A stretch of DNA of 64,000 nt from Epichloe hybrida (lineage: Eukaryota > Ascomycota > Sordariomycetes > Hypocreales > Clavicipitaceae), in the NCBI GenBank assembly GCA_019022495.1, contig JAFEKR010000002.1, positions 868,001 to 932,000 of the forward strand, in the 5' to 3' direction. The notes under the pieces were generated by a model. The model was not told the DNA's origin. It worked only from the letters and a program-made list of their open reading frames with translations, and made no database searches. How positions within the stretch are numbered: position 1 is the stretch's first letter; each line of letters opens with the position of its first letter. Shown piece by piece: positions 23,279 to 35,315 of the stretch. A program made the position numbers and the translations under genes.

Positions 23279-24894
23279 ATGCACCGGCCTTTCCAATACC
23301 AAAGGTCTAGTTCATGATGGGATTTGTTCATGATGGTGATTCCAACAAAAGATGGGTTGAAGAGCACGACGGCGTTGCATTTAAGCGGTGGCACCTGTAT
23401 CCAAAAGTTGATGGAGGCAACTACCCATTTAGGGCGTCTACACTGGATCTCGGGACAATAAAAGGGTGTTCCTGATGACATGGTGAAAGAGGCTTTACAT
23501 ATGATTTCCTTTGTTGTTTTTTCTAATATTTTCATATTTTCCGGATCTGTGGACATTCAAAGTAACGGAGATTAGCTGACAAGGAAAGTTCTGCGAACCA
23601 AGAAAAAAGTTTTCTCTTATCCATTACAGACCCCATGCCGGAGGCCTGATGGGTAGATGATGGCTGCATTGTTTGAGGGTGCCCGGCCTGATGATGTGCG
23701 AAGAACGAGCGGCCTATGGATCAAGAATAGATTCGGTAGAATGGAAAACACGGATGGAAGATGAAATGTTTACATTTCATGTGCCAGTTTCTTGGACAGA
23801 AGTAGCGATGTGACATGCTCATCTGGTGTGGTTGCTTGTCAAAGGAAACGGAGCGTCGCCTGCGTGTTGTGCCATTTCGTGTGCAGGACGTCGGGGGGCA
23901 AGTTGGTGTGATAAGGTGTGGGATCCTGCTTTGTGTCTTGGAAATGAAGCTATCCTTATCAAGACAGTTTGTGGTAATTAGATGGAAGAAGAGATTCTCT
24001 TTGGCTACTTGTAAATGAAGAATCGCATTCCTTGTGACATGCCATAGTGTAGGTAGTCTTTGGGGCGTTGCAAGATTGGGAGTGCTAACGTCAACCCTGG
24101 TGTTTGATGATCAGATTGGGCCATTACTGATTTTCTTCTGGCTCTATCAGTCCGGGCCGATGCTCGGAAAACATGGAAAGCTTCTGCATGAAGCATTTTC
24201 CCCAATGGCAAAGGAAGTAGCACAGGTGGTGGACGTGGTTCCGTTACTACCGCCGACTTTTCGACTACCCTCGCACCTCAGATGCTACAAGACTTCTCTA
24301 CGATAGGTGTTGGTTTCATAGGCTCCTATCTTGCATAGGGACGGAGAGGGAGAATAGATAGTATGAGATGTACTCCGTAGTCCGTAATTGCTATTCTTCT
24401 AGGAATGAAGGTTTGAAGGGGGCCTACTCCGTAGTGCGCGAGTTATAAGGTTACGGGAAGCCACGTGACGTGGGGGGCCATGCTGCCCTCTGCACGTTGC
24501 TCTCGTACGATGAATTGATATCATGCTTGTTCCAGCAATAGGATAATCCGTTCAATCCGAGGACATTTATAGAAGGGAAAACAAAGCTTGATACATACTT
24601 CTAGGCCTCATTAGATAGAAAGCAAGGTCCTTAGATTGATTAAGAAGTAAAGCGAGACACATATGGCGATGGTCAATGCGATATGAGAAGCTGCTACAAG
24701 TCAACTCTGTATTTCGATCAGATGAACTACTTGCAGCGAGCACATGGGCATCTTGCAAGTCGGGAGATTTTGCCCGTTTGTGCACAAAGAAAAGACCCAC
24801 AAATTTTACGGACGTACTGTGTGACTGAAGAATTTTTTTCTTCCTTGCTTCTGACAAAAAAAAATCTCGCACCAAATTTGTTCCCCGCCCCGTC
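23279..24894. other. Intergenic region between Hsp70 and the 855-residue protein gene
   Basis: The Hsp70 3' end has a possible polyadenylation signal (ACAATAAA) near 23454-23461. Around 24371-24387 and 24425-24434 are TACTCCGTA words. The stretch 24585-24750 resembles 28785-28905 (see findings). No gene is supported. Confidence 0.5.
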
Positions 24895-27462
24895 ATGAAT
24901 CCTCTACAGCCACGGACCAACTTTCAATTCGACCCCTTCGAGCCACATCCTGAACTCGATAATGTCGACATCAGCGAGTTCGAAAATGCAGACTGGAATA
25001 GCAACAGCGACCCGTTTGGGTTTTTCTCCCGCAAGGGCTTGTCGCCGCCGAAGCTGATGGAGCCGGCCGAGGTTCGCAAGGAAGCTAGGCACAGAAGCAG
25101 CAAGATCTACGAGGATTATCACAAGCTGCGGGCCATCATTGAGCGACATGAGGCTGTGATCCAGAAGCGATGGGAGAAAAAGACGAGATCCCAGCGTCTG
25201 AAGATCCTGCTCGACGCTTGGCCAAACATGCCGGCCACACATCGTCCCGAATTCGCTGCCTTTCGCAAGCACCCGAAACGGCTTCATGAGGCGGCAGCCA
25301 AATACCGCGACTCCTTTATATGGCCATATATTAATCAGGAAGACCTGGGCAAACCTAAGACGCTGCCGCTGCTGCTCAACGCGCGGGGGAGAAATCACCC
25401 ATCCGTATTTGCGGCGGCTGATGGTGACGTGATGGACCTGGGCAATGTGTCCATGGTTCTCGTACCGATATTTCTCAATGGACATGTTATGATGCTGAAT
25501 GGCATGACAACGGAGCAGGATTACGGAAAAGTAGTGAGCTGGGACGATCACGAAGACGCCTTTGATTGGATGCACACTCGCAAGCAGTTCCTCCCGGGCG
25601 AGGGACTCGCTATCTTGGAAGCCCAGAACAGGCTGCTGAGCTTTCTTGTGACCTGCTGCCATCAAATCCTCCACGATATACCATCCGAGGAACTCATAAG
25701 CGACGCTTATCCCGTTCAACCCGAGCCATCGTGGGGAGCGAGCGACGAAGCCAGGAATCTCGCGTCCTTGTCCACGTTGGCGGGAGAAGCGCCGTACCGA
25801 GTTCCGGCCAAACTTAACTTTGAAAGCATCGAGTCGCTGCTAGCTGCACGGGCTGCGCGTGCCGAAGAACACATCTTGGCTCTCCGTGAAGATCCCGGCT
25901 ACTTTGCAGAGCATCTGATCGACATCAAGGAACATCGTCAAGAAGTCTTAAGGGATGTCGAGGGAAAAGTTCATCCGACGATGAAATTCCCACGGGAGAA
26001 GATTCTTTGGGCCCGCATCGTTGGCAACGCCGTCGTTGGGGCAAGCTTCCAGCTTGAAATATTCTCCAAGCTTCGAGACCAGGCCCAGAAATTGAAGTTA
26101 CTCCAAAACAAGTACGCAAACAAGATTTCGCCCCTCGAGGATCTACCTGAAGAGTATCTTGTGGCCTTGCTCAAGTTTCGTCATTATCTCAATCAGGCAG
26201 CGCAAGGACCCATGCTGCAGCTGAAGACAGTTGTTGCTGCCTCGCCGCCCATGAGGAAATATTTTGTTCGAGACATACCAATATCACCAAGCTCGACGAA
26301 GATTGTTGTTATGCAAAAGCCTGGTGTCAAGATGGACGGTGTCGCCCAGTCTGTTTTCTATCTGCTACAAACTCTGTGGGAGGATGAGTTGAACTTATTC
26401 CTCTACCGCCTACCCGTCGTCGTCGACGAGCTGGAAAGATTGATCCAGTCGGACCAGAGAGCCCGGGATCTTGTGTCTCCGCATGTCGCCCACCTCATTA
26501 GTGAGCTCGCCATCATTGGCGAGTGCATGAGACAGCTTCAGTTGTATCAGCCATGGGCCAACGGGTTCGAGTTCGCGCTGGCGGACAAAGAGGAGGGGTT
26601 GAAGCGTGAGTTTGCAGAATCGACCAAGTCTTTGGGCCTCATGCTGGGGGCTCTTCACGAAAACAACCTGGGCAGTGTGTGCGAATTCGGGAATCCATCG
26701 GATAACAAATTCGACTATCCAGTGGGTAGGCGCCGAAACAAAGCGAATGTTGATGCACTTCGAGCTGCCGAGGCGAATCTCGACATTTTTTGGGCCAAGA
26801 TGGACGACCTGCTCTATCATAAAGCCGGAAGGCTTGATGACACGGCGTGGAAACAACTCCTCACCAAGTCGCGACCCTTGCAACGCACTCCAGAGTGGAC
26901 TGAGCCCGCTAGCGGTAAAAATGTCAAGCAAAGCAAACATGCTCAGACAGCTCCTGGCGCACTCACGGCACCGTTCTCTGCCTTGGGCATCGGTTCTGAG
27001 CCATCATCCGTCCGAAAGGAGGTGTTGGCAGGAGCTGCTAGCAAGTCCAAAGTCAAATCTCACGGCACGCCTGACGTTAGACCTGCTGAGACGACAAATG
27101 CCATTCCACAATCTGCATCGGCCACATCGGATCCATATCGGCCATTCTCAGTCGATGCGCGAGCATTGAAGGTGTTTCGCATCGTATTCTTCGACCCGAC
27201 TGCCAACACGACGCCCGGCGAGGTGGCATGGAATGATTTCCTGCATGCCATGAGCTCTGTTGGGTTTGCTGCCAGGAAGCTGTACGGGTCTGTTTGGCAC
27301 TTTCAGCCGACCAAACTAGATGTGGAGAGAAGCATCCAGTTTCACGAACCGCATCCTCAGGGTAAAGTGCCATTCTTGATGGCGCGGCGCCATGGCAGGA
27401 GGCTTTTCCGAGCTTATGGGTGGTCTCTCAGTACCTTTACGCTCAAGGACATGTCGGCATGA
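24895..27462 (+). CDS. Unrecognised fungal protein of 855 residues
   Basis: A single open frame without introns, starting at ATG 24895 (MNPLQPRTNFQFDPF). Its length and consistent codon use support a real gene. Residues 55-120 are charged and likely helical; RLKILLDAWPNMPATHRPEF and DSFIWPYINQEDLGKPKTL are conserved-looking blocks I associate with a fungal family of unknown function. The middle is soluble and helical, without membrane segments. A Ser/Pro/Ala-rich linker at about 680-755 precedes a compact C-terminal module of about 90 residues (WNDFLHAMSSVGF, then IQFHEPHPQGKVPF, then ARRHGRRLFRAYGW). I do not know its function. Confidence 0.8.
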   Translation: MNPLQPRTNFQFDPFEPHPELDNVDISEFENADWNSNSDPFGFFSRKGLSPPKLMEPAEVRKEARHRSSKIYEDYHKLRAIIERHEAVIQKRWEKKTRSQRLKILLDAWPNMPATHRPEFAAFRKHPKRLHEAAAKYRDSFIWPYINQEDLGKPKTLPLLLNARGRNHPSVFAAADGDVMDLGNVSMVLVPIFLNGHVMMLNGMTTEQDYGKVVSWDDHEDAFDWMHTRKQFLPGEGLAILEAQNRLLSFLVTCCHQILHDIPSEELISDAYPVQPEPSWGASDEARNLASLSTLAGEAPYRVPAKLNFESIESLLAARAARAEEHILALREDPGYFAEHLIDIKEHRQEVLRDVEGKVHPTMKFPREKILWARIVGNAVVGASFQLEIFSKLRDQAQKLKLLQNKYANKISPLEDLPEEYLVALLKFRHYLNQAAQGPMLQLKTVVAASPPMRKYFVRDIPISPSSTKIVVMQKPGVKMDGVAQSVFYLLQTLWEDELNLFLYRLPVVVDELERLIQSDQRARDLVSPHVAHLISELAIIGECMRQLQLYQPWANGFEFALADKEEGLKREFAESTKSLGLMLGALHENNLGSVCEFGNPSDNKFDYPVGRRRNKANVDALRAAEANLDIFWAKMDDLLYHKAGRLDDTAWKQLLTKSRPLQRTPEWTEPASGKNVKQSKHAQTAPGALTAPFSALGIGSEPSSVRKEVLAGAASKSKVKSHGTPDVRPAETTNAIPQSASATSDPYRPFSVDARALKVFRIVFFDPTANTTPGEVAWNDFLHAMSSVGFAARKLYGSVWHFQPTKLDVERSIQFHEPHPQGKVPFLMARRHGRRLFRAYGWSLSTFTLKDMSA

Positions 27463-27782
27463 ACGTCAAAGTTTAGATTGGATCTAGAACAGTGAGTGAT
27501 TTTTGTGTTGGGAGCCAAGCACGCATGTGGCACGGGATCCTGGACATGTCGTGATGCAAAGATGAATTCTGGATAGTTGATCTTGCGCAATATATGGTTC
27601 GTAGCAATAGCAAATAGCAACGCGTCTGTACCGGATCCGTCGTACGCTTGGTTCTTGAGAATGTACTTGTTGTTGTCTCTGTGCACCTCATAGGCTACGG
27701 AGTACAACTGCGATGACTAAAGACGAGACCAAAAGCGGCACGACCCGCACGTCATCTCGTCCCAGCACAAGCCAGAACAAAC

Positions 27783-28001
27783 ATGACAACGACGTCGATC
27801 CCGGACATGCCCCTCCACATCCTCGATGTTCCCGTCGACATCCTCGCACTCATTCCAACGCCGCTCCTCGTTCAGGCAGATTTCAATCCCGCTCTGTCCA
27901 TGCGGCTACCTCGCCGACAGCAACCACTGGCCTCGCTCTCGACCCCCCTACCCATTCTGCTCATCCACCCGCCCGCCCTCCGTAGGATACGATTGTCTTG
28001 A
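27783..28001 (+). CDS. Possible gene fragment, unrecognised
   Basis: An ATG-started frame of 72 residues with a protein-like, hydrophobic sequence (PLHILDVPVDILALIPTPLL, then RQQPLASLSTPLPILLIHPP). It stops abruptly. The following 150 bp read as VPFVKAMIVSGSLAELYIK in another frame, so this may be a first exon or a decayed gene. I cannot name it. Confidence 0.3.
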   Translation: MTTTSIPDMPLHILDVPVDILALIPTPLLVQADFNPALSMRLPRRQQPLASLSTPLPILLIHPPALRRIRLS

Positions 28002-29438
28002 GATGAGAATCGTCAAGCTACGCGCCTGGGGATAGACACACAGATTGTCCCGTTTGTCAAAGCCATGATTGTGAGTGGGAGTCTCGCGGAGCTGTACATC
28101 AAGATATCCGCCGCCGCCGCCGCTGGCGGAAGCAACAGCATGTTCACGCGGCGGCACACAAAGCCAACGCGTGAGACCACCAAACTGGAGACCCAAAAAT
28201 TGGCTTGTCTCGGTCAACACCATGGAGGCCAGAAGGATCCGAACGATGTAGTTTCGGTAGGGGGAAATTCACCGTTGCCACCTTTGATCGACAAGTCTTG
28301 TGTTCCCCCGTATTTGTTTTCAGCCCGCCCGCCCCTAGGAATCACATTCATGTACAGAGAGCATGGGTTCCGCGTTTGTCCATTCAGCCACTCACCACCT
28401 TACCGCACAGGTGATGCAGTCCTCAAACGGAGGGATTTCATGTTGATTTTCCCTTGCCCTGGGAGGTTTGCTCGATCCGCAACACGCAACATGGTGTTCT
28501 ACTACTCTGGCCACAGCTTACTCCACAACAAGGATTGCCTTCCTGCCCGTGGTTCGCTTTTAGGACACAGAAACCAGATCAGCCACATATCAAGTAGGAC
28601 GCGAGGTTGATGGTGTGATGAGTAAGCCTTGACCGGGGAAGTGTATACAGACCAAGGTTAGAAGTTTGCTAGCTATCCTCCGAAGCATCTGTGGGGATGT
28701 GGGATGATTTGCAAATGAAGGGAATGAGACGTGATGATGTATCGAATTTGAGGCAATGTTCCATGATAATTAAGGAAGGCTTTCTATATATGCTTCTAGA
28801 CCTATCAAACGAAGCGAGGCACGGATGGAGGATGGCGATATCAAACGCGATACGCAAAAAGGTGCAAGTCGACTGCAACCGATGACCTGTTGCATACCGA
28901 AAATATGGTCTTTGTTGTAATACGGATTACGGATTACGGAGTACTCCGTACTTCTGCGGATTACTACCAAGGCCCTTGTCCAACACAACACAAAATCCCT
29001 GTCTCGGGCCCAGTTCGCCACAGCGCCAGGGGCCCTCCCGACAAAGCAAACAAGATAAGCATAAATATGAACAAGAAAGACCAGGAACTTGTCATGTCTC
29101 TTCTTGCTCGAGGGAGATTCCGAGACACGCCTTATCTGCGCCCAGTCGGGTGGCATGTCCCACATTCCCCGGCCAGCCCAGTCCACCCTCGAATGAGCGA
29201 GCTCCTGTCCGTTCCCCAGTCTTCTTCCTTTTTTTTTTTGATAACGACAGAGCGGATAATGACGTAAGGACTGGGGGGGTGACAGCACCTTGTCGGTGTG
29301 CGGGCCCCGGAGCAGATTGGGGGAGTTCGCTCGGCGCTCGCTGTCCTGTGTGCGGGAGGCAGTTAACTGCCAACAATGTCTTTGTCGCACGAGGGGTTTT
29401 GTTTGCCGGCGATTCCTGCCTTTCCTGTGTATTCACCG

Positions 29439-29464
29439 CTCGTCTCGTCTCGTCTCGTCTCGTC
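29439..29464. repeat. CTCGT pentanucleotide repeat
   Basis: Five tandem CTCGT units plus one base in non-coding DNA. Confidence 0.85.
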
Positions 29465-30418
29465 TTATTGCTATTCTATTCCTGGTGATACTCGAGTTTC
29501 GTCTTGGCAGGAGGGAAGGTGTCCCAAATCTTTTTAATTTTTTTTTTTTTTTTTTTTCAATCTTGGGCAAGACTCAAGTGGCCGGCCAACTTCACGCACC
29601 ACCCCTACGTCCCGTCATGTAACTTCGCACGGAGCGGAGTGCGCATCACATGATTCAGCCGACAATTTTCCACAACAAGGCACGTTCCGGACGGATCCAC
29701 TTCTCAAAAATAGCATCAACGGCCCAAAATAACGCACAAATCGCGTGCGAAACGCAATCGTTTCACCATGCCCTGCCTGTCATGCGGCAGATCCATCTGT
29801 ATCTGTATCCTCCCCAAGGTTCCCGTCATGCATACCCGGTGCATCCTTCTGCTTCAAGCCCGTGAGGGACTTGGCAATCTGCCTTCCCCCCTCCCCGCCG
29901 TCTCTGTGTGCTGGGCAATGAATGGCAGGCAGTTGGGACTGGGCCCGCCGGTAGATTGATTGATTGATTCGTTCGCCGCACATTTTTTTTTTTTTCCTCC
30001 ACTCCAATTCAAGACACGGGTCTTTTCATGTTCCTGGTCGTTTCTAATGTGACCCCTGTGCCGCGAGTTGCCAGGCAGTAATGGGGGGTTTTTTTTTGGT
30101 GTTTTAGAAATACAGGTTTCACAGCAGCGTTCGTTTTGAACAATCCATGTCTGACGTGGAAGTAGATGTAGATGAACAAGATACGGTGTCATTCAACTCG
30201 GTGTATTCGTCGTTCCAAGTAACAATGTCCAGTCAAGACTGCACGTTTTCCCCTACTAGTTATCCTTGTCCTGTCCTTCCCTGTCCCGTCCTGTCCCGTA
30301 TACTCTTGATGCTATGCTGTGTCCTCGGTGTCCGGCGCCTGGACTGTTCTCCTCTGATGACAATGGTAGGATTCGAACAAGAACATTTCTACCTTGTCCA
30401 TTTTGTTTTGTTATGCTT

Positions 30419-30679
30419 CTACACGAGGGTAGGCTCGTGGAAGTCCTCTTTGTGGTCATCCAGGTGCTCGCCCCAGTGGACGGGACCGAGTTTGAGAATC
30501 CTGTGGCCACTGCCGCTGCTGCTGCTGATGGAGCTGGACGATCGTCGACGGACGGGCTCGGCGGCAACTGATGTTTCGCCAGGCACAGCCTGGACTGGCA
30601 CGGCTCGGCTCGCGGGTGCTTGGGGATACGAGGCAGAGGTGGCCGGTGCAAGGGGGAGGAAGAAGCTGTTGGAAGGCAT
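30419..30679 (-). CDS. Small conserved fungal protein with LGPVHWGEH motif, 86 residues
   Basis: A single exon starting MPSNSFFLPLAP. A Pro/Ala/Ser-rich first half leads to an Arg-Ser tract (RRRSSSSISSSSGSG) and then the conserved ending HRILKLGPVHWGEHLDDHKEDFHE. I recognise this ending as a motif in short ascomycete proteins of unknown function, which is why I prefer this frame to the longer overlapping ones. There is no signal peptide or membrane segment. The serine-rich tract after basic residues could be phosphorylated (inference). A small stress-responsive regulator is possible but unproven. Confidence 0.72.
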   Translation of the reverse strand: MPSNSFFLPLAPATSASYPQAPASRAVPVQAVPGETSVAAEPVRRRSSSSISSSSGSGHRILKLGPVHWGEHLDDHKEDFHEPTLV

Positions 30680-33600
30680 GTTTATATGTGCATATACGTA
30701 GCTTGGGATGTAGTTGGTCGTATGGCTTGATTTCGAGTTTTGTGCCTGACTGACAAGTTGGGTTGGTTACCTGCAGGGTACGAGAGGAAATTGATTCTTG
30801 GTGAGAAGATGGTGTGCGAGAGACTGAGGAAAGTTGGGACCGTTCGTGTGCGCGCTCTTTTATACTTATTTGGCCTTGCCATGTCATGCCATGGCCACAC
30901 AAATTCGCTGCCGTGATACATGTCCCCATCCCTGCATGATGCCATGTCATGTCACAGCCTGGAGCAAGCAAGACAAGGGTTGTTGTCGACTTCGTATGGA
31001 ACGGACGGAGTACTCCGTACCGAGTACATACTCACCCATCAACCTACTACGTGGATGAGTGAAATGACTGGGGCCGCTTGTCTCACCCGAGATATCAAAA
31101 TGTACAAGGTACTCACTCCCTCCGTACAGTCAGTCAGTCAGTCAGTCAAAGTCGCCTCCGCGTTGACGACATTGTCGCAGGCTTGCTGGGCTACCCAGCT
31201 ACTGCAACTACAACGCACAAACTGGTCAGCCGATCCGCAGAATTCTCAGAACGGGTCTCGCGTCCGAGTGGTGGCATGTGGCATGTGGCGGCATGGTTGG
31301 ATGGCCCGCTTCCCACCGTCGCGCCAGCAAAAAAAGATTGTCTTGGAGGCGGCGTTTCTTTTCATCTTTTTTTGATCGGGTGTGCCCGCTCCAAGCAATG
31401 GGAACTCCCGGGTGCCGCGCCATCGTGGTATTCCGTTTCCGTTTCCGTTTCCGTTTCTCATGTAGCTGAGTGGAATTTCGACATCTTGCCGAAGCCGAGT
31501 GCGTCGGCCATAGAAAAGGACGCAACGGAAACGGGATCGTGCCCCGCTCTCAACGGTGACGAAATAATTGCCGAGCACAACTTCGGACATGTTTATGTAA
31601 ATGTGATGAACGTTTGACCCATCATTGGACATACCACCTCGGACTATGCTACGTTGTATCGTGGTGGAATATGTTGGAACAACTATTATGTGACATCGAG
31701 CAAGACAAAACTGCCCCCAACATGTCCCCGTTGCTCCAAATATCGGCAATGGTTCAGCATTGCAGGGTCCGGCCTCTGATGAGCGTTGGTGTCATGGTGT
31801 AGTCCCGGGTAAGTAGAAAAAGAGCACAGCTTTTCTCGTTCTTGTCCGGCCGAGATGGAAATCGAACCCTTCCCGATGTGGTTTTGACAGCATCAAACCG
31901 AGATTATGCTGTATCCCGCTTACATTTTCGACAAACTGCGCTCCTGCCGCTGTCGAGGTCGAGGTATGTTCCATGATGCGCCATCTCTCCCCCCTTAGTG
32001 CTCACGCGCCATCCATCCATCAACCCTAGTACATGTCGCCATCATTACGGCGACTGAGGGAAAACTGACCATCGAGAGTGCATATGCAGCATTCTGCTTC
32101 CAATCGTCTGCCTCTTTTCTTTTCTATACCCATCGAGATCGACGTTGATCGGCTTTGCGGGACCTCTCTCATGTGCGACCCTACCCTGGTCATCGTTAAG
32201 CGCTACCGCGAACAGCAACAGCAGGGGCCAAGAACTACCCAAGTGCAGCATTCGCGGCGCCTACGCCGTTATCTGGTTGGGTCTTGCGGCAGGAATGGCC
32301 TTTCTTAGGTCCCGGAACAGGTTAGTAGTGATGATCGCGTGTAGAATCCTTGACAAGCAATGCGCTAGCTTTCTCTCACCTAACTCTAGTACCACCATGG
32401 GTACCGAGACATTTATCCCAATGGTAAGCAAATTGCGTCTATTCAGAAGCGGGAGATTATTATATGGTGCTAGATCCCTGACGACAGAGACTGCCGGGTC
32501 ACCGCCAAATTCAACTATTAACTGAGCAGCTATGAACACGCGGGGACTATGAACACGCGGGGGCGGCTCGGCAATGAATGAATAGCCGCCATTGCCTGTA
32601 AGCGCCGTCCGTGGTCTTGCAGCATGGATCCGCCATGCCGGCCGGGGGTGACGTTGACCACTAAGCCATGGCAGAAGTTGTAAGTATCGTGACCTTGCGG
32701 CTCATTTATCAGACTGAGACGCGTTAGCCGTCGTACATGAACAGGTGGTCGGTCTATTGACTCCAGGGCTCGCCTGTCGCGTCTGGACATAACACTCATA
32801 ATAATACAGGGATTTCTTAGGGGCCCTTACTGAATGATGTGCAAGAAGATGTCCCCACCCGGCGCCTAAAGCCCTGTCTGTGTGACTTCGTGACTTCATT
32901 CCATGAAGTCGGTCAGAGGTGTTTCTTGATACACACGTGAAGCACTCAAGCTTTGGAGTGATTCAAAGACGCATTTCTACCACTACTTTTGAATTTACCG
33001 CCAAAAAAAGAAGCGAAGTGTTCTTCGTTTCGGCCTTTGGTTGTAGTGTCGAAAGTGTACACCTAAGCGCATTCTTTGTTACCCATATCGCTTCGTCTTG
33101 TGTGTCGTCGCCGGGACAAACCCCCCCCGGAAATACATGTCTTTGCGGACTTCCGCCATAGGTTCGTTAACGCATTGTTGGTAGGCGCAACTCAACATGT
33201 CGCAGGGTAACATTCGAAGTTAAGAAGGATGCAGGCAACAAAGACTGTGAGGGGTAATCCCGGATTAGGTCATTGACTCATTGGGGTCAAGGTTGAAAGG
33301 AAGCGGCACAGCCATGCATGGCATGAGCTAATTCTCAAAGGAGAAGGTAAACTCACAATGGTAATGTTCACGCAGATTCAGAGCTGCTGCGCCTTGGAGT
33401 CAGTCGTCTCTGTTTTTGTTCTCAACTTTTGTGAGTTGCTCCGAGTTTAGCATTAACTTTTTTATCTACCTGCTTGCTAGAACTTGTCGTGTCCCACAGC
33501 AGTGACAGTGACAGCACCTTCCTCCTTCCCTAAGCTCCGGTCTGGCAGCTGGCAACTGGGTCCCGACTGCCAGCCACACCAACACCTGCCACCAGTCATG

Positions 33601-35072
33601 TTCACTCACGCCCCCCCCCCTTGTCTCCAGCTGCAGCTGCCCTGGTTGCCCTCCACTTCGTCTATGGGTAGGTAGTTTCCACAATCGACAAATCGACGAG
33701 CACTTGAGCCAAGTGCGCTTGCCCAACAAGCAAGCAATCAGCCCATTGTCGCTTGCTATGCTCCTCTCTGGGTTGAGCTGCCTGAGCTGCCTGCTCAACC
33801 GCACAGATGTGAACGACTCTGTCTTGCACTGGCAGTGGCATAACCACCAAAGGAGTGACCGACCAGGCCATACCCAAACATCGTCCCAGCCGGGCTGAGA
33901 CCGGCAAAAGATATTGGAATACGGAGACTCAACAGCAGAGCAGTGCAGTTATTTGTGCAGCGCCATGATTCAATCCAACCTGACTAGATGTTGAGTTTGG
34001 CCCGACCAACGTCCGTGGGCCGCTTCAACCAACCATGTTGTTGAGTGCTTCGTGAACCGGAGATTCGCGCTCTTGCATCATCGTCCACCTCCATTTTGCC
34101 CTACCCCTGCGCTTTTCGCCTGGCCGTGAATTTTGGTCCCTTCAGGGCTCCAGTTTGGTTTAGCTAGCCTTGAATCTTCCTTCAGCTGGCAGCCCGGCTG
34201 ATGACGAGATGGACCGTCGTTGGCTTACACCAGACAACAGGTACCAGACAGAGTGATTGAATGCATCTCAGATGATGCATCTCTTCTCTGCGCCACTCCC
34301 GCGCCCACCAGGCTCCGATTGCAAATCACACACCCTCGATGCAGTCAAACTTCGATGGCACGCTTCGGCTTCTTCTTCTTCGCTTTGCCGTTTCTCCTCG
34401 TCCCACTACTCACTGTACTGCCTACCATCCACACCCCCAAGGGAATTACATACATGGTCTGGGATCATATGGAGACCAAGTGCGGTTGTTGGTCTTTGCC
34501 TATTCGTCTTTCCTATCGATTCCGACTCTTCACAGATGCCTTACCTTGGCGTGTCAGACCGAACCGTCTTGACGTAGCCGACACGATGCTTTAGCAAGCT
34601 TGATTTGGAGGCTATAGATGCTTCATATCGCCCTCTAGGCTGGCAATGACATGTTCAAGCGCACATAAACGACATACATTGCCAATCAATCGACCCTTTC
34701 CAAGACAAGACGGCTGGCTCAGGGACATCAAACCCCGTCAGCTGGTAGCAGTCGACAGAGGCACCCTGCTCGGTCTACCAACGGCATTTGTCCAGGTCAA
34801 GGGTACAGGAAGTCGAGCCATCGCGGGCGTCGTCCAACTGTCACATACATCCCATACATCCCTTTCGGTCCTGCCGGCCAAGTGGAAAATCCGTTGTCTC
34901 GTGCTTCGAGAGGCTTGATTGGTGTCTCTCGTTCCCCCTCAAAGCCAAATTCACCGCCAAAGCCAAAGCCAAAGTCGAAAACTTGTCGTTAGCTCTTCGG
35001 GCTCAGAAAAACAGCCGGTATGAGTTGGTGACTGCTGTATTGTCGGGACATACATTGCATATGCGCCTCCAG
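30680..35072. other. Gene-poor 4.4-kb stretch
   Basis: Holds a 14-bp palindrome ACGGAGTACTCCGT (31005-31018), a CAGT repeat (about 31128-31147) and a TTCCG-type repeat (about 31432-31456). No frame shows a family signature; several start with non-ATG codons. The right part is probably promoter of the small Cys-rich reading frame. Confidence 0.5.
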
Positions 35073-35080
35073 TTATATAG
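35073..35080 (+). promoter_or_regulatory. TATA-like box
   Basis: TTATATAG lies about 240 bp upstream of ATG 35316, followed by a pyrimidine- and CA-rich leader typical of fungal transcripts. It supports transcription toward the small Cys-rich reading frame. Confidence 0.4.
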
Positions 35081-35315
35081 GGCCTTGAGTACTCGACTTG
35101 ATTCCAGCTATTCGCCCATCACTTCAGACACATCTTTCGCATCTTGCAAGCTTTCCATTCAAGTCGAGACACTCGCAAACCTTGGACTTCTTCTCTGATC
35201 AAGACTTTTACCTGTGAACTTCAAATTGGACCCATCTCCACGAACACCTTGGCTACCCAAGAGTCAAGACCTTCCACCATTCGCCTAAAGCCTATGACTT
35301 GGACACTCGGTCATC

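Larger units (their letters stand above)
27463..30418. other. Gene-poor stretch with one weak gene fragment
   Basis: Contains a possible fragment at 27783-28001 (listed separately), a 16-bp perfect palindrome TACGGAGTACTCCGTA at 28935-28950, a CTCGT pentamer repeat (29439-29464) and T runs near 29529-29557. Frames elsewhere lack family signatures. Confidence 0.5.

Noticed and set aside
30366..30375. GGATTCGAAC, resembling a reversed tRNA B box
   Set aside because: No T-arm stem, anticodon arm or acceptor stem can be formed around it.
31851..31875. GGGTTCGATTTCC on the minus strand, B-box-like
   Set aside because: No A box or cloverleaf at the right distance upstream.
34220..34594. 124-codon frame with a hydrophobic run (FFFFALPFLLVPLLTVLP)
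   Set aside because: Overlapping frames are equally open, the region is pyrimidine-rich leader-like DNA and there is no family signature. The hydrophobic run comes from CTT/TTC repeats.
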